Assembly: GCF_003367175.1 (NCBI RefSeq)
Contig: NZ_QRGA01000008.1
Location: 124,001 to 188,000 of the forward strand
DNA: 64,000 bases
Source: Trinickia dinghuensis
GTDB taxonomy: Bacteria > Pseudomonadota > Gammaproteobacteria > Burkholderiales > Burkholderiaceae
Direction of reading: 5' to 3'
The stretch's first letter is position 1. Each line of letters opens with the position of its first letter. The notes under the pieces are model-generated. The model was not told the origin of the DNA. It did no database searches and saw only the letters and a list, made by a program, of their open reading frames with translations. The position numbers and the translations under genes are program-made. This document shows, in pieces, positions 7,656-17,717 of the stretch.

Positions 7656-9428
7656 TTACTTCTTGCGCTGCGGGGGCAAATCGGTGCAGACGCCCTCGTA
7701 GAGTTCGGCTGCCATACCGATCGATTCGCCGAGCGTTGGGTGCGGATGGATCGTCTTACCGATGTCGGTCGCGTCCGCGCCCATTTCGATGGCGAGGCAG
7801 ACTTCGCTGATCAGATCGCCTGCGTTCAGGCCGACGATGCCGCCGCCGATGACGCGATGCGTCTCTTCGTCGAAGATCAGCTTCGTGAAGCCTTCGTCGC
7901 GGCCGTTTGCGATCGCGCGGCCCGAAGCGGCCCACGGGAACACAGCCTTGCCGTACTTGATGCCTTCGGCCTTGCACTGGTCTTCCGTCTTGCCGGCCCA
8001 AGCCACTTCCGGGTCCGTGTAGGCGACCGAGGGGATTTGGATCGCGTCGAAATACGCCTTTTCGCCGTGCGCGGCTTCGGCGGCGACGTGGCCTTCATGG
8101 ACAGCCTTGTGCGCGAGCATCGGCTGGCCGACGACGTCGCCGATCGCGAAGATATGCGGCACGTTCGTGCGCATCTGCTTGTCGACGTCGATGAAGCCGC
8201 GATCCGTGACCGTCACGCCTGCTTTGTCGGCGCCGATCTTCTTGCCGTTCGGGCTGCGGCCGACGGCCACGAGCACGAGGTCATAGCGCTGGGGTTCGGC
8301 CGGTGCCTGTTCGCCTTCGAACTTGACGTAGATACCGTCCGGCTTCGCTTCGGCGGCGGCCGTCCTCGTCTTGAGCATGACGTTGGCGAAGTGCTTGGCG
8401 CTGTATTTCTGCCAGACCTTCACGAGATCGCGGTCGGCGCCCATCATGAGGCCGTCGAGCATTTCGACCACGTCGATCTTGGCGCCGAGCGTGGCATACA
8501 CCGTGGCCATTTCGAGGCCGATGATGCCGCCGCCGATGACGAGCATGCGTTGCGGCACTTGGCGCAACTCGAGCGCACCGGTCGAATCGACGACGCGCGG
8601 GTCTTCCGGCATGAACGGCAGCTTCACCGCTTGGGAGCCGGCGGCGATGATCGCTTGTTTGAACTTCACGATCTTCTTGCCGCTATCGCCTTGGACTTCC
8701 ATGTGATGCGGATCGACGAACGAGCCGACACCGGTGACCACTTCGACCTTACGCGCCTTGGCCATGCCGGCGAGACCGGTCGTGAGCTTCTTGACGACGC
8801 CCGACTTGAACTCGCGGAGCTTGTCGAGATTGATCTGGGGTTTGCCGAACGTGATGCCGTGGTCGGCCAGGGCAGCGACTTCGTCGGTGATGAGGGCCGT
8901 GTGCAGCAGGGCCTTGGACGGAATGCAGCCGACGTTCAGACAGACGCCGCCGAGCGTCGAATAGCGCTCGACGAGGACCGTCTTCATGCCGAGGTCGGCG
9001 GAGCGGAACGCGGCGGAATAGCCACCGGGGCCGGCACCGAGGACGAGCATGTCGCATTCGACGTCGGCGGAGCCTGAGAAGCTGCCGGCTTGGGGGGCAG
9101 CGGCGGGCGCGGCCTTCGGAGCGGGAGCGGCAGGGGCGGCTGCGGGCGGCTGCGGGGCCGGGGCGCTCTTGGCGGGTGCTTCGGCGCTTGCGGAGGCTTC
9201 GACTAGGGCGACGACGGTGCCCTGGGAGACTTTGTCTCCGGCCTTGATCTTCACTTCCTTGACGGTGCCGGCTACATCGCTGGGCACTTCCATGGAGGCT
9301 TTATCGGATTCGAGGGTCAGGAGAGATTGTTCTTTCTCGATGACGTCGCCGGGTTTGATGTTGACTTCGATGACATCGACGTCTTTGAAATCGCCGATAT
9401 CGGGTACTTTGACTTCGATGAGACTCAT
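7656..9428 (-). CDS. lpdA: Dihydrolipoyl dehydrogenase (E3) with N-terminal lipoyl domain
   Basis: E3 of the pyruvate dehydrogenase complex; reoxidises dihydrolipoamide using FAD and NAD+. Of 590 residues, about 1-78 form a lipoyl domain with the modified lysine in ESDKAS (K43), joined by an Ala/Pro-rich linker (about 80-118). The FAD site is GAGPGGYSAA at about 131, the redox pair is CLNVGC (C163/C168), the NAD site is IGGGIIGLEMA, and the C-terminal HPHPTLGES supplies the catalytic histidine. The lipoyl-E3 fusion is known in betaproteobacteria and Neisseria. The gene is the last of aceE-aceF-lpdA, 289 bases after aceF. Confidence 0.97.
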   Translation of the reverse strand: MSLIEVKVPDIGDFKDVDVIEVNIKPGDVIEKEQSLLTLESDKASMEVPSDVAGTVKEVKIKAGDKVSQGTVVALVEASASAEAPAKSAPAPQPPAAAPAAPAPKAAPAAAPQAGSFSGSADVECDMLVLGAGPGGYSAAFRSADLGMKTVLVERYSTLGGVCLNVGCIPSKALLHTALITDEVAALADHGITFGKPQINLDKLREFKSGVVKKLTTGLAGMAKARKVEVVTGVGSFVDPHHMEVQGDSGKKIVKFKQAIIAAGSQAVKLPFMPEDPRVVDSTGALELRQVPQRMLVIGGGIIGLEMATVYATLGAKIDVVEMLDGLMMGADRDLVKVWQKYSAKHFANVMLKTRTAAAEAKPDGIYVKFEGEQAPAEPQRYDLVLVAVGRSPNGKKIGADKAGVTVTDRGFIDVDKQMRTNVPHIFAIGDVVGQPMLAHKAVHEGHVAAEAAHGEKAYFDAIQIPSVAYTDPEVAWAGKTEDQCKAEGIKYGKAVFPWAASGRAIANGRDEGFTKLIFDEETHRVIGGGIVGLNAGDLISEVCLAIEMGADATDIGKTIHPHPTLGESIGMAAELYEGVCTDLPPQRKK

Positions 9429-9571
9429 ATACGTCCCCTTCTTGTTTAGCTGTACAGAGGGCGGAAAAGCGCACGTGTTGAACGAGAAACGAGCGAACTA
9501 GGGCCTAACTGGAGAACGGGGGCTTGGGCAGAACCACCTTTGCAGTCCGCCCAAGGACGCGCCTTTCTTTT

Positions 9572-9606
9572 GGTTACTTTTCTTTGGAAGACAAAGAAAA
9601 GTGACC
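9572..9606. repeat. Dispersed Burkholderiales hairpin repeat
   Basis: GGTTACTTTTCTTTG (9572-9586) and CAAAGAAAAGTGACC (9592-9606) form a 15-base stem with one wobble and a 5-base loop. The surrounding text (GGACGCGCCTTTCTTTTGG before, GCCCCGCGGAGGGGCGACC after) matches a short element I know to be scattered in Burkholderia genomes. It sits in the 289-base aceF-lpdA gap. Its effect on the operon is unknown. Confidence 0.7.
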
Positions 9607-9717
9607 GCTGCCCCGCGGAGGGGCGACCCTAATAGACCGCTACGAAAACAAGTTCAACGAGGGGCGTGGATCATCGACATAAACGTCATAAGAACCCCGC
9701 CCCGCGAGGCCCATCGC

Positions 9718-11391
9718 TCAAAGAATCACGCGCCGGAAATCGGCGAGCAACGCACCGAGATACGCATTGAAGCGAGCGGCTTCGGCTCCATCGATCACGC
9801 GGTGATCGTACGAGAGCGAGAGCGGCAGCGTGAGACGGGGCACGAACTGTTTGCCGTCCCACACCGGCTTCATTGCGCCGCGCGACAGGCCGAGAATAGC
9901 CACTTCAGGCGCATTGATAATAGGCGTGAAGTTCGTCCCCCCGATCCCGCCGAGGGACGAAATCGAGAAGCAACCGCCTTGCATCTGATCGGGCTTGAGC
10001 TTGCCGTCACGGGCAAGCTTGGAGAGCTCGGCCATTTCCTTGGCGATCTCGATGAGGCCTTTCTTATCCGCGTCACGGATGACGGGCACGACGAGCCCGT
10101 TAGGCGTATCGGCAGCAAACCCGACGTGGAAGTACTTCTTGAAGACGAGGTTATCGCCGTCGAGGCTGGCGTTGAACGTCGGGAATTTCTTGAGCGCGGA
10201 AACAACGGCCTTGATCACGAACGCAAGCATCGTGACCTTGACGCCGGCCTTTTCGTTTTCCTTGTTCAGCTGCACGCGCAGTGCTTCGAGCTCGGTGATG
10301 TCGGCTTCGTCGTTGTTCGTGACGTGCGGGATCATCACCCAGTTGCGGTGCAGATTCGCGCCGGAGATCTTCTTGATACGCGACAGCGGCTTGGGATCGA
10401 TGGGGCCGAACTTCGTAAAGTCGATCTTCGGCCAAGGCAGCAGGTTAAGCTCGCCGCCCGTACCCGCGCCTGCAGCCGGAGCGGCTGCACCAGCCGCACG
10501 CTGCCCAGTCATCACGCCCTTGACGAACGCAGTGACGTCTTCTTGGGTGATGCGCCCCTTCGGCCCGGTGCCTTGCACACGCGAGACATCGACACCGAGT
10601 TCGCGCGCGAACTTGCGCACGGACGGCGAGGCGTGGCTCGGACGAACCGCGCCGCCTTCGCCGGCGGGAATGACAGGCGCTTGCGCCAGCGCGGACGGAT
10701 GTGCCGGCGCGGGGTGCGGCTTGTCTTCGCGCGGCGAATCGGCGGGTGCCTCGACGTTCTTGGCGGGAGCTGCCGGAGCAGCTGCGGGCGCGACAGCCGC
10801 CGCGCCTTGCGCCTCGACGAGGACGATCAGCGTGCCTTCGGACACCAAATCGCCCACCTTGACCTTCACTTCCTTGACGACGCCGGCCACCGGGCTCGGC
10901 ACGTCCATCGTCGCCTTGTCCGACTCCAGCGTGACGAGAGACTGCTCCTTTTCGACGGTGTCGCCGACCTTGACGGCCACTTCGATTACAGGCACGTCTT
11001 TATAGTCGCCGATATCGGGGACCTTCACTTCCTGCACGCCGCCGCTTGCCGCGGGAGCGGGAGCAGCGGCCGGTGCGGCAGCGGGCGCGGCTTGGGCCGG
11101 TGCCGCGGCACCGTTCGCCTGCGCCGGCTTGGCCGCTTGCGCAGCGCCGCCGGCCGGCTCCAGCAGCACGATCAGCGTGCCTTCCGACACCGAATCGCCC
11201 TGCTTGATCTTCACTTCCTTGACCGTGCCGGCATGGGGGCTCGGCACGTCCATCGTCGCCTTGTCCGACTCCAGCGTGACCAGGGACTGCTCTTTTTCGA
11301 CGGTGTCGCCGGCCTTCACGAGAATTTCGATGACGGGCACGTCTTTATAGTCGCCGATGTCCGGCACCTTGACTTCGATCGCTTCACTCAT
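9718..11391 (-). CDS. aceF: Pyruvate dehydrogenase E2, dihydrolipoyl acetyltransferase (two lipoyl domains)
   Basis: Core subunit of the pyruvate dehydrogenase complex; transfers acetyl groups to CoA. Of 557 residues, there are two near-identical lipoyl domains (about 1-78 and 118-195; lipoyl lysines K44 and K159 in ESDKAT), each followed by a long Ala/Pro linker. Next come a peripheral-subunit-binding domain ([12 protein letters not shown]...[11 protein letters not shown], about 250-290) and the catalytic domain ending with [15 protein letters not shown], which carries the active-site His and Asp. E. coli has three lipoyl domains; two is common in this lineage. It is 85 bases downstream of aceE. 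Confidence 0.97.
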   Translation of the reverse strand: MSEAIEVKVPDIGDYKDVPVIEILVKAGDTVEKEQSLVTLESDKATMDVPSPHAGTVKEVKIKQGDSVSEGTLIVLLEPAGGAAQAAKPAQANGAAAPAQAAPAAAPAAAPAPAASGGVQEVKVPDIGDYKDVPVIEVAVKVGDTVEKEQSLVTLESDKATMDVPSPVAGVVKEVKVKVGDLVSEGTLIVLVEAQGAAAVAPAAAPAAPAKNVEAPADSPREDKPHPAPAHPSALAQAPVIPAGEGGAVRPSHASPSVRKFARELGVDVSRVQGTGPKGRITQEDVTAFVKGVMTGQRAAGAAAPAAGAGTGGELNLLPWPKIDFTKFGPIDPKPLSRIKKISGANLHRNWVMIPHVTNNDEADITELEALRVQLNKENEKAGVKVTMLAFVIKAVVSALKKFPTFNASLDGDNLVFKKYFHVGFAADTPNGLVVPVIRDADKKGLIEIAKEMAELSKLARDGKLKPDQMQGGCFSISSLGGIGGTNFTPIINAPEVAILGLSRGAMKPVWDGKQFVPRLTLPLSLSYDHRVIDGAEAARFNAYLGALLADFRRVIL

Positions 11392-11476
11392 TGTTCGTGT
11401 CTCCAGGGCTCACAGAGACGCGCCCGCCGCATTTTCAAGCGGCGGGCGCGCATAGCCTCACGCGAAAGGCGTTGCC

Positions 11477-14173
11477 TTAAACGGTCATCGGGTTGGGTTT
11501 GTTGGGATCGAGGTTGTACTTGGCTAGCGCATCCGCGACGACCTTGCGCTCGATCGTACCCTCATCCGCCAGCGCATTCAGTGCCGCGACGGTTACCCAG
11601 AAACGATCGACTTCGAAGAAGTGACGCAGCTTCTCACGCGTATCCGAGCGGCCGAAGCCATCGGTACCGAGCACGACGAAGCGGTTCGGCACGTAGGCGC
11701 GGATCTGATCGGCCAGCGCGCGGACGTAGTCGGTCGATGCGATGACCGGACCCTTCGCATCCTTGAGCAGCGTCTCGACATGCGTGAGCTTGCGCGGCTC
11801 AGCCGGATGCAGCAGGTTCCAGCGCGCGATGTCCTGGCCTTCACGGGCGAGTTCGGTGAAGCTCGGCACGCCCCAGATGTCGGCGTCGACGCCCCATTCG
11901 TCCTTCAGGAGATCGGCGGCGGCGATCACTTCGTTCATGATCGTGCCGGCGCCCATCAGCTGCACGCGCGGCTTCTTCGATGCGCCGTCGGCCTTCTTGA
12001 ACGAATACATCCCCTTGATGATGTCCCGCGCCACGTGCTCGCCCTGCGGCATCGCCGGGTGCTCGTAGTTCTCGTTCATCACGGTGATGTAATAGAAGAC
12101 GTCTTCCTGGTTCTGCACCATGCGGCGCAGGCCGTCTTGCATGATCACGGCGAGTTCGTAGCCGAACGTCGGGTCGTAGCTCAGGCAGTTCGGCACCGAT
12201 TGCGCCCACAGCAGCGAGTGGCCGTCTTCGTGCTGCAGGCCTTCGCCGTTCAGCGTCGTGCGTCCCGCCGTCCCGCCGAGCAGGAAGCCGCGCGAACGCA
12301 TGTCGCCGGCCGCCCAAACCAGATCGCCGATACGCTGCAGGCCGAACATCGAATAGAAGATGTAGAACGGCACCATGATCTCGCCGTGCGTCGAGTACGA
12401 CGTCGCGGCCGCGATCCAGTCGCACATCCCACCGGCTTCGTTGATGCCTTCCTGCAGGATCTGGCCCGTCTCCGATTCCTTATAGAACATGAGCTGATCG
12501 GAATCTTCCGGCACGTACTTCTGGCCGTCCTGATTCCAGATGCCGATCTGGCGGAACAAGCCCTCCATGCCGAACGTGCGCGACTCGTCGGGCACGATCG
12601 GCACGACGCGCTTGCCGAGCTGCTTGTCCTTGAGCAGGATGTTCAGAATCCGTACGAACGCCATCGTCGTCGAAATCTCGCGGCCCTCGCCCGTGCCCTT
12701 GAGCAGCGGTTCGAACGCTGCCAGCTCGGGCACCGGCAGCGACTCGGCCTTCTCCCGGCGTGCCGGCAGATACCCGCCCATGTCCTGGCGGCGCGCACGC
12801 ATGTACTCGAGCTCCTTCGAACCTTCCTCGAACTTCAGGTAAGGCACGTTGACGAGATCTTCGTCGGAGATCGGCAAGCGGAATTGGTCGCGGAACACCT
12901 TGAGCTGATCCACCTGCATCTTCTTCTGCTGGTGGGTGATGTTCATGGCCTGGCCGGCTTCGCCCATGCCGTAGCCCTTGATCGTCTTCGCGAGGATGAC
13001 GGTGGGCTGATCCTTGGCGTGCTGCGCTTCGTGGAACGCCGCGTAGATCTTGTGCGGATCGTGGCCGCCGCGGTTCAGGTTCCAAATGTCTTCGTCGGAC
13101 CAGTCGGAGACAAGCGCCTTCAGTTCAGCCGTATTGAAGAAATGCTCGCGCACGAACGCGCCCGATTCGGACTTGTAAGTCTGGTACTCGCCGTCGACGA
13201 CTTCCATCATGCGGCGCATCAGCGCGCCCGTCTTGTCGCGCGCGAACAGCGCATCCCAGCGGCTGCCCCAGATGACCTTGATGACGTTCCAGCCGGCGCC
13301 GCGGAACTCCGATTCGAGCTCCTGGATGATCTTGCCGTTGCCGCGCACCGGACCGTCGAGACGCTGCAGATTGCAGTTGATGACGAACACGAGGTTGTTC
13401 AGACGCTCGCGCCCGGCCATGCCGATCGCGCCGAGCGATTCCGGCTCGTCCGTTTCGCCGTCGCCGAGGAACGCCCAGACCTTGCGGCCTTCCGTCTTGG
13501 CGATGCCGCGCGCCTGCATGTACTTCATGAAGCGCGCTTGATAGATCGCCATGATTGGGCCGAGCCCCATCGAGACGGTCGGGAATTGCCAGAAATCGGG
13601 CATCAGCCACGGGTGCGGGTACGACGAGATGCCCTCGCCGCCGACTTCCTGGCGGAAGTTGTCGAGCTGGCTCTCGGAAAGCCGGCCGAGCAGGAATGCG
13701 CGCGAGTAGACGCCCGGCGACGAGTGACCCTGCACGAACACGAGATCGCCGCCATGCTCGGGCGACGGCGCGTGCCAGAAATGGTTGAAGCCGACGTCGT
13801 ACAGCGTGGCGGCCGACGCGAACGAGGCTATGTGGCCGCCGACGTTCGTATGCTTGCCGGCGCGCAGCACCATCGCGATCGCGTTCCAGCGCGTGTACGA
13901 GCGGATGCGGTGCTCGAGGTCCTGGTCGCCCGGAATCTTGGCCTGGCGCGACACCGGAATCGTATTGATGTAAGGCGTTTTCGCCGAAAACGGCAAATGC
14001 TCGCCGTGCACGCGAGCGAATTCGATCTGCTTCTCGATCAGGTAATGCGCACGGTCGGGACCGACGGCAGAAATGACCCCTTCTAGCGCGTCGAGCCATT
14101 CGCCGGTTTCTTGGGGATCGTCGTCTTTATCGGCGGCGACATATTTCATGACTTCGTCGGGCACAGCGGACAT
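11477..14173 (-). CDS. aceE: Pyruvate dehydrogenase E1, homodimeric
   Basis: Thiamine-diphosphate-dependent decarboxylase that starts pyruvate-to-acetyl-CoA conversion; 898 residues, the normal size for the homodimeric E1. The ThDP motif is seen as GDGETDEPES followed by NNLVFVINCN, and the family segment RWNAIAMVLRAGK near the N-terminus is also present. It is the first gene of the aceE-aceF-lpdA set. The start ATG at 14173 is preceded by CAGGAGACGAG. A -35/-10 promoter about 80 bases upstream is listed separately. No truncation or odd residue noticed. Confidence 0.98.
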   Translation of the reverse strand: MSAVPDEVMKYVAADKDDDPQETGEWLDALEGVISAVGPDRAHYLIEKQIEFARVHGEHLPFSAKTPYINTIPVSRQAKIPGDQDLEHRIRSYTRWNAIAMVLRAGKHTNVGGHIASFASAATLYDVGFNHFWHAPSPEHGGDLVFVQGHSSPGVYSRAFLLGRLSESQLDNFRQEVGGEGISSYPHPWLMPDFWQFPTVSMGLGPIMAIYQARFMKYMQARGIAKTEGRKVWAFLGDGETDEPESLGAIGMAGRERLNNLVFVINCNLQRLDGPVRGNGKIIQELESEFRGAGWNVIKVIWGSRWDALFARDKTGALMRRMMEVVDGEYQTYKSESGAFVREHFFNTAELKALVSDWSDEDIWNLNRGGHDPHKIYAAFHEAQHAKDQPTVILAKTIKGYGMGEAGQAMNITHQQKKMQVDQLKVFRDQFRLPISDEDLVNVPYLKFEEGSKELEYMRARRQDMGGYLPARREKAESLPVPELAAFEPLLKGTGEGREISTTMAFVRILNILLKDKQLGKRVVPIVPDESRTFGMEGLFRQIGIWNQDGQKYVPEDSDQLMFYKESETGQILQEGINEAGGMCDWIAAATSYSTHGEIMVPFYIFYSMFGLQRIGDLVWAAGDMRSRGFLLGGTAGRTTLNGEGLQHEDGHSLLWAQSVPNCLSYDPTFGYELAVIMQDGLRRMVQNQEDVFYYITVMNENYEHPAMPQGEHVARDIIKGMYSFKKADGASKKPRVQLMGAGTIMNEVIAAADLLKDEWGVDADIWGVPSFTELAREGQDIARWNLLHPAEPRKLTHVETLLKDAKGPVIASTDYVRALADQIRAYVPNRFVVLGTDGFGRSDTREKLRHFFEVDRFWVTVAALNALADEGTIERKVVADALAKYNLDPNKPNPMTV

Positions 14174-14251
14174 TCTCGTCTCCTGGATTTGGGGAATGCT
14201 CTACGAGTGAACGAATAGCGCAGACCGGGTCGGACCGCGGCAGCTGACGGG

Positions 14252-14281
14252 ATTGTAAAGAGGCTCCCCGCGCCTTAGCAA
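14252..14281 (-). promoter_or_regulatory. Promoter of aceE
   Basis: On the minus strand TTGCTA (14276-14281) and TACAAT (14252-14257) are separated by 18 bases. Upstream, at about 14306-14325, there is an A+T-rich inverted repeat (ATTTC, nine bases, GAAAT) that could bind a repressor shared with the divergent kinase gene; this part is weak. Confidence 0.6.
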
Positions 14282-14449
14282 CCAATTTTTCAAATTACGA
14301 GATCATTTCTCATGATATGAAATATTGCTGCAACGCACCCAAAACAGACGGTGATCGTGCATCAATGTGTCGCGAGTTGCATCGAATGCCACGGGAATAC
14401 CCCCGTTTTACGCCAATTGGCGGTGGCGCGCTGCGCTACAATTCGAGCC

Positions 14450-16969
14450 ATGTTGACCGATCGGCTTTTCGCACGTTCGGCGCGGCCGTCCGGAAACCGG
14501 GCGGACTCGGCGCCGTCTCGCTGGCACCACGGACCGTGGTGGTCCAATTCGTATTTGCTCACGCCTTTACTTTCCATCCTGGTGTTCCTGGTGGTGATGA
14601 GCCTCATCCTCTGGAGCTTGAACAGGCGCGAGCAGCAGCAGCAGGAAGACACGCTCTACCGCAACGTTGCCTGGGCGCAGCAACAGATCCGCCTGTCGAT
14701 GACGGGCGCGCAGGAACAGCTGCAGGCGCTCGCGCGCGACATCGCGGCGGGCCATTCCGATCAGCATGCGTTCGAGATGTCGACGGCCGACATCATGCAG
14801 GCCCACCCCGAGATCCTTTATTTGAACTGGTACACGGCGCAGAAGGTGCCGCGCTGGTCGGACACGCCCTTGCCGCTCGCGGGCCAGCGCTTCGCGCGGC
14901 TGACCGACGCGCAGCTGGACGAGGCCGTCAAGGCCGCGTTCGGCGATGCGCGCGGCTCGCGGCGCCAGGTGTACTCGCCGCTGATCTACGATGATCTCGG
15001 CAACGGCTATCTGACGATGCAGACGCCGATCTACCGCGATCGCGAGTTCCTCGGTTCGATTGCGGCCGTATTCTCGATCGAAGGCATCCTCAAGCACGAC
15101 ATCCCGCCCGAACTCTCGGCGAAGTACAAGATTTCGATCACCGACGCGAACAACCGCGAACTGGCCACCACCTCGACGCGCCCGCGCCTGCCGCGCGACA
15201 TCTTCTACGACTTGCCGCTCGATCCGCCCGGCCAAGGCGTGACCGTGCGCGTCTATGCCTTCCCGCAGGTCACGAACTTCACGAACAACACGCTCGTCTG
15301 GCTCGTCGCCGGTCTCTCGTGCTTCGTGCTGTGGAGCTTGTGGAGCCTTTGGAAGCACACGCGCCAGCGCTTCGAGGCGCAGCAGGCGCTGTACGCCGAA
15401 GCGTTCTTCCGCCGCGCGATGGAGAACTCGGTGCTGATCGGCATGCGCGTGCTCGACATGCATGGGCGCATCACGCACGTGAACCCGGCGTTTTGCCGCA
15501 TGACGGGCTGGGACGAGAGCGACCTCGTCGGCAAGACGGCGCCCTTCCCCTACTGGCCGCGCGATTCCTACCCCGAGATGCAGCGCCAGCTCGACATGAC
15601 GCTGCGCGGCAAGGCGCCCTCTTCCGGCTTCGAGCTGCGCGTGCGGCGCAAGGACGGCTCGCTGTTTCATGCGCGCCTGTACGTGTCGCCGCTCATCGAC
15701 AGCTCGGGGCGCCAAACGGGCTGGATGTCTTCGATGACCGACATCACCGAGCCGAAGCGAGCGCGCGAGGAACTCGCCGCCGCGCACGAACGCTTCACAA
15801 CCGTGCTCGAAAGCCTCGATGCGGCCGTCTCCGTGCTCGCGGCCGACGAAGCGGAGCTGCTGTTCGCGAACCGCTATTACCGGCACCTGTTCGGCATCCG
15901 CCCCGACGGCCACCTCGAATTGGCCGGCGGCGGCTTCGACAGCGCGCAAGCCTCGTCGGATTCGATCGACATGGTCGATGCTTACGCCGGGCTACCGGCC
16001 GCCGCGCTGACGGAAAGCGCCGCCGACGCCCAGGAAATCTACGTTCAAAGCATCCAGAAGTGGTTCGAGGTGCGCCGCCAATACATTCAGTGGGTGGACG
16101 GCCATCTCGCGCAGATGCAGATCGCCACCGACATCACCACGCGCAAGCAGGCGCAGGAACTCGCGCGCCAGCAAGAAGAAAAGCTGCATTTCACGAGCCG
16201 CTTGATGACGATGGGCGAAATGGCCTCGTCGCTCGCGCACGAGTTGAACCAGCCGCTCGCCGCGATCAACAACTATTGCTCCGGCACCGTCGCGCTCGTC
16301 AAGGCGGGCCGCACGACGCAGGACACCTTGCTGCCCGTGCTCGAAAAGACGGCCCAGCAAGCGGTGCGCGCGGGCATGATCATCAAGCGCATCCGCGAGT
16401 TCGTGAAGCGCAGCGAGCCCAAGCGCCAAGCGGCGCGCGTGTCCGATATCGTGGCCGATGCGGTCGGCCTGGCCGAAATCGAAGTCCGGAAGCGCCGTAT
16501 TCGGATCCTGACGGAGATCCGCTCGCGCCTGCCCGTCATCTACGTCGATCCGGTCTTGATCGAACAGGTACTGGTCAATCTGCTCAAGAACGCCGCGGAA
16601 GCCATGCACGACGCAAAGCCGAACGCCGTGGATCCGGTCATCCGCGTGATCGTGCGGCTCGATTCGGGCTTCGTCTGCATCAGCGTGATCGACCAGGGCC
16701 CCGGCGTGGACGAAGCGGCCATCGAACGGCTGTTCGAACCGTTCTACAGCACGAAATCGGACGGCATGGGCATGGGCCTGAACATCTGCCGCTCCATCAT
16801 CGAATCGCATCGCGGTCGTCTGTGGGTTGTGAACAACGTCGATGGGGACGGCAAAATCACAGGCGCCACGTTTCACTGTAGTCTGCCGATCGGCGAACCA
16901 AGCGATCCGGGCCACGGCGGCACGGTCGACGCGCCGAGACCACAAACCGTTACAACGGGAGAGCTATGA
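14450..16969 (+). CDS. Membrane PAS-domain sensor histidine kinase, FixL-like
   Basis: Sensor kinase of 839 residues. A transmembrane helix near the N-terminus (LLTPLLSILVFLVVMSLIL) is followed by a periplasmic region and a second helix (VWLVAGLSCFVLWSLWSLW). Then come a PAS domain (from MENSVLIGMRVLD to MTDITEPKRA), a second PAS-like segment, the phospho-acceptor box SLAHELNQPLAAIN, and an ATP-binding domain (NLLKNAAEA, DQGPGVD, GMGMGLNICRSI). The start at 14450 avoids an unlikely 33-residue extension. Its stop overlaps the FixJ-like gene by four bases. Burkholderia homologues are called FixL from oxygen and virulence work; whether this PAS binds haem cannot be seen. Confidence 0.9.
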   Translation: MLTDRLFARSARPSGNRADSAPSRWHHGPWWSNSYLLTPLLSILVFLVVMSLILWSLNRREQQQQEDTLYRNVAWAQQQIRLSMTGAQEQLQALARDIAAGHSDQHAFEMSTADIMQAHPEILYLNWYTAQKVPRWSDTPLPLAGQRFARLTDAQLDEAVKAAFGDARGSRRQVYSPLIYDDLGNGYLTMQTPIYRDREFLGSIAAVFSIEGILKHDIPPELSAKYKISITDANNRELATTSTRPRLPRDIFYDLPLDPPGQGVTVRVYAFPQVTNFTNNTLVWLVAGLSCFVLWSLWSLWKHTRQRFEAQQALYAEAFFRRAMENSVLIGMRVLDMHGRITHVNPAFCRMTGWDESDLVGKTAPFPYWPRDSYPEMQRQLDMTLRGKAPSSGFELRVRRKDGSLFHARLYVSPLIDSSGRQTGWMSSMTDITEPKRAREELAAAHERFTTVLESLDAAVSVLAADEAELLFANRYYRHLFGIRPDGHLELAGGGFDSAQASSDSIDMVDAYAGLPAAALTESAADAQEIYVQSIQKWFEVRRQYIQWVDGHLAQMQIATDITTRKQAQELARQQEEKLHFTSRLMTMGEMASSLAHELNQPLAAINNYCSGTVALVKAGRTTQDTLLPVLEKTAQQAVRAGMIIKRIREFVKRSEPKRQAARVSDIVADAVGLAEIEVRKRRIRILTEIRSRLPVIYVDPVLIEQVLVNLLKNAAEAMHDAKPNAVDPVIRVIVRLDSGFVCISVIDQGPGVDEAAIERLFEPFYSTKSDGMGMGLNICRSIIESHRGRLWVVNNVDGDGKITGATFHCSLPIGEPSDPGHGGTVDAPRPQTVTTGEL

Positions 16970-17613
16970 GCAGCCCAGTCACCAGTAATCAAGAAACCGT
17001 CTTCGTGGTCGACGATGACGAAGCCGTGCGAGATTCGCTGCGCTGGCTTTTGGAAGCGAACGGCTATCGCGTGCAGTGCTTCTCGAGCGCCGAGCAATTC
17101 CTCGAAGCGTATCAGCCGGCGCAGCACGCCGGACAGATCGCTTGCCTCATCCTCGACGTGCGGATGTCGGGTATGAGCGGGCTCGAGCTGCAAGAGCGCC
17201 TTATCGCAGAAAACGCCTCGCTGCCGATCATCTTCGTCACGGGCCACGGCGATGTGCCGATGGCGGTCTCGACGATGAAGAAAGGCGCGATGGATTTCAT
17301 CGAGAAGCCGTTCGACGAAGCCGAACTGCGCAAGCTCGTCGAGCGCATGCTCGACAAAGCCCGCAGCGAAAGCACCACGGTGCAGCAGCAGCGCGCGGCG
17401 GCCGAGCGCCTCGGCAAGCTCACGGCGCGCGAGCATCAGGTGCTCGAGCGCATCATCGCCGGCCGTCTGAACAAGCAGATCGCCGACGATCTCGGCATCA
17501 GCATCAAGACGGTCGAAGCGCACCGCGCCAACATCATGGAAAAGCTCAACGTCAACACGGTGGCCGACCTGCTGCGCCTCGCGTTGTCGAACAAGCCCGC
17601 CAATCAGGCGTGA
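16966..17613 (+). CDS. FixJ-family response regulator (receiver plus LuxR HTH)
   Basis: Regulator of 215 residues and partner of the preceding kinase (ATGA overlap, translational coupling). The receiver domain shows the acidic pair DDD at 16-18, the phospho-acceptor D64 in LILDVRMSG, and the conserved Lys in FIEKPFD. The C-terminal LuxR/GerE HTH is visible as LTAREHQVLERIIAGRLNKQ...IKTVEAHRANIMEKL. It is likely a DNA-binding activator. The targets are unknown; the divergent aceE operon is a natural candidate given the position. A GC-rich hairpin follows the stop. Confidence 0.93.
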   Translation: MSSPVTSNQETVFVVDDDEAVRDSLRWLLEANGYRVQCFSSAEQFLEAYQPAQHAGQIACLILDVRMSGMSGLELQERLIAENASLPIIFVTGHGDVPMAVSTMKKGAMDFIEKPFDEAELRKLVERMLDKARSESTTVQQQRAAAERLGKLTAREHQVLERIIAGRLNKQIADDLGISIKTVEAHRANIMEKLNVNTVADLLRLALSNKPANQA

Positions 17614-17621
17614 TATCGACG

Positions 17622-17646
17622 GCAGGCGCCGCATCGCGGCGCCTGC
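17622..17646 (+). terminator. GC-rich hairpin after the fixJ-like gene
   Basis: GCAGGCGCCGC and GCGGCGCCTGC form a perfect 11-base stem with a 3-base loop, 9 bases after the stop codon. There is only a short T run (CTTAG), so termination may be partial. Confidence 0.55.
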
Positions 17647-17717
17647 TTAGCAACAACCTCACCTCGCCCGGACCGCGGTAGCATCCGGGCTGCCTGTTTT
17701 ATTCTCGACCGACCACC

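Noticed and set aside
9601-11745. Long open frame (714 codons) on the plus strand opposite aceF
   Set aside because: It mirrors the third-base G+C pattern of aceF on the other strand, has no ribosome binding site and runs through known domains. Similar shadow frames lie opposite aceE, lpdA, the fixL-like gene, hrpA and the TonB receptor.
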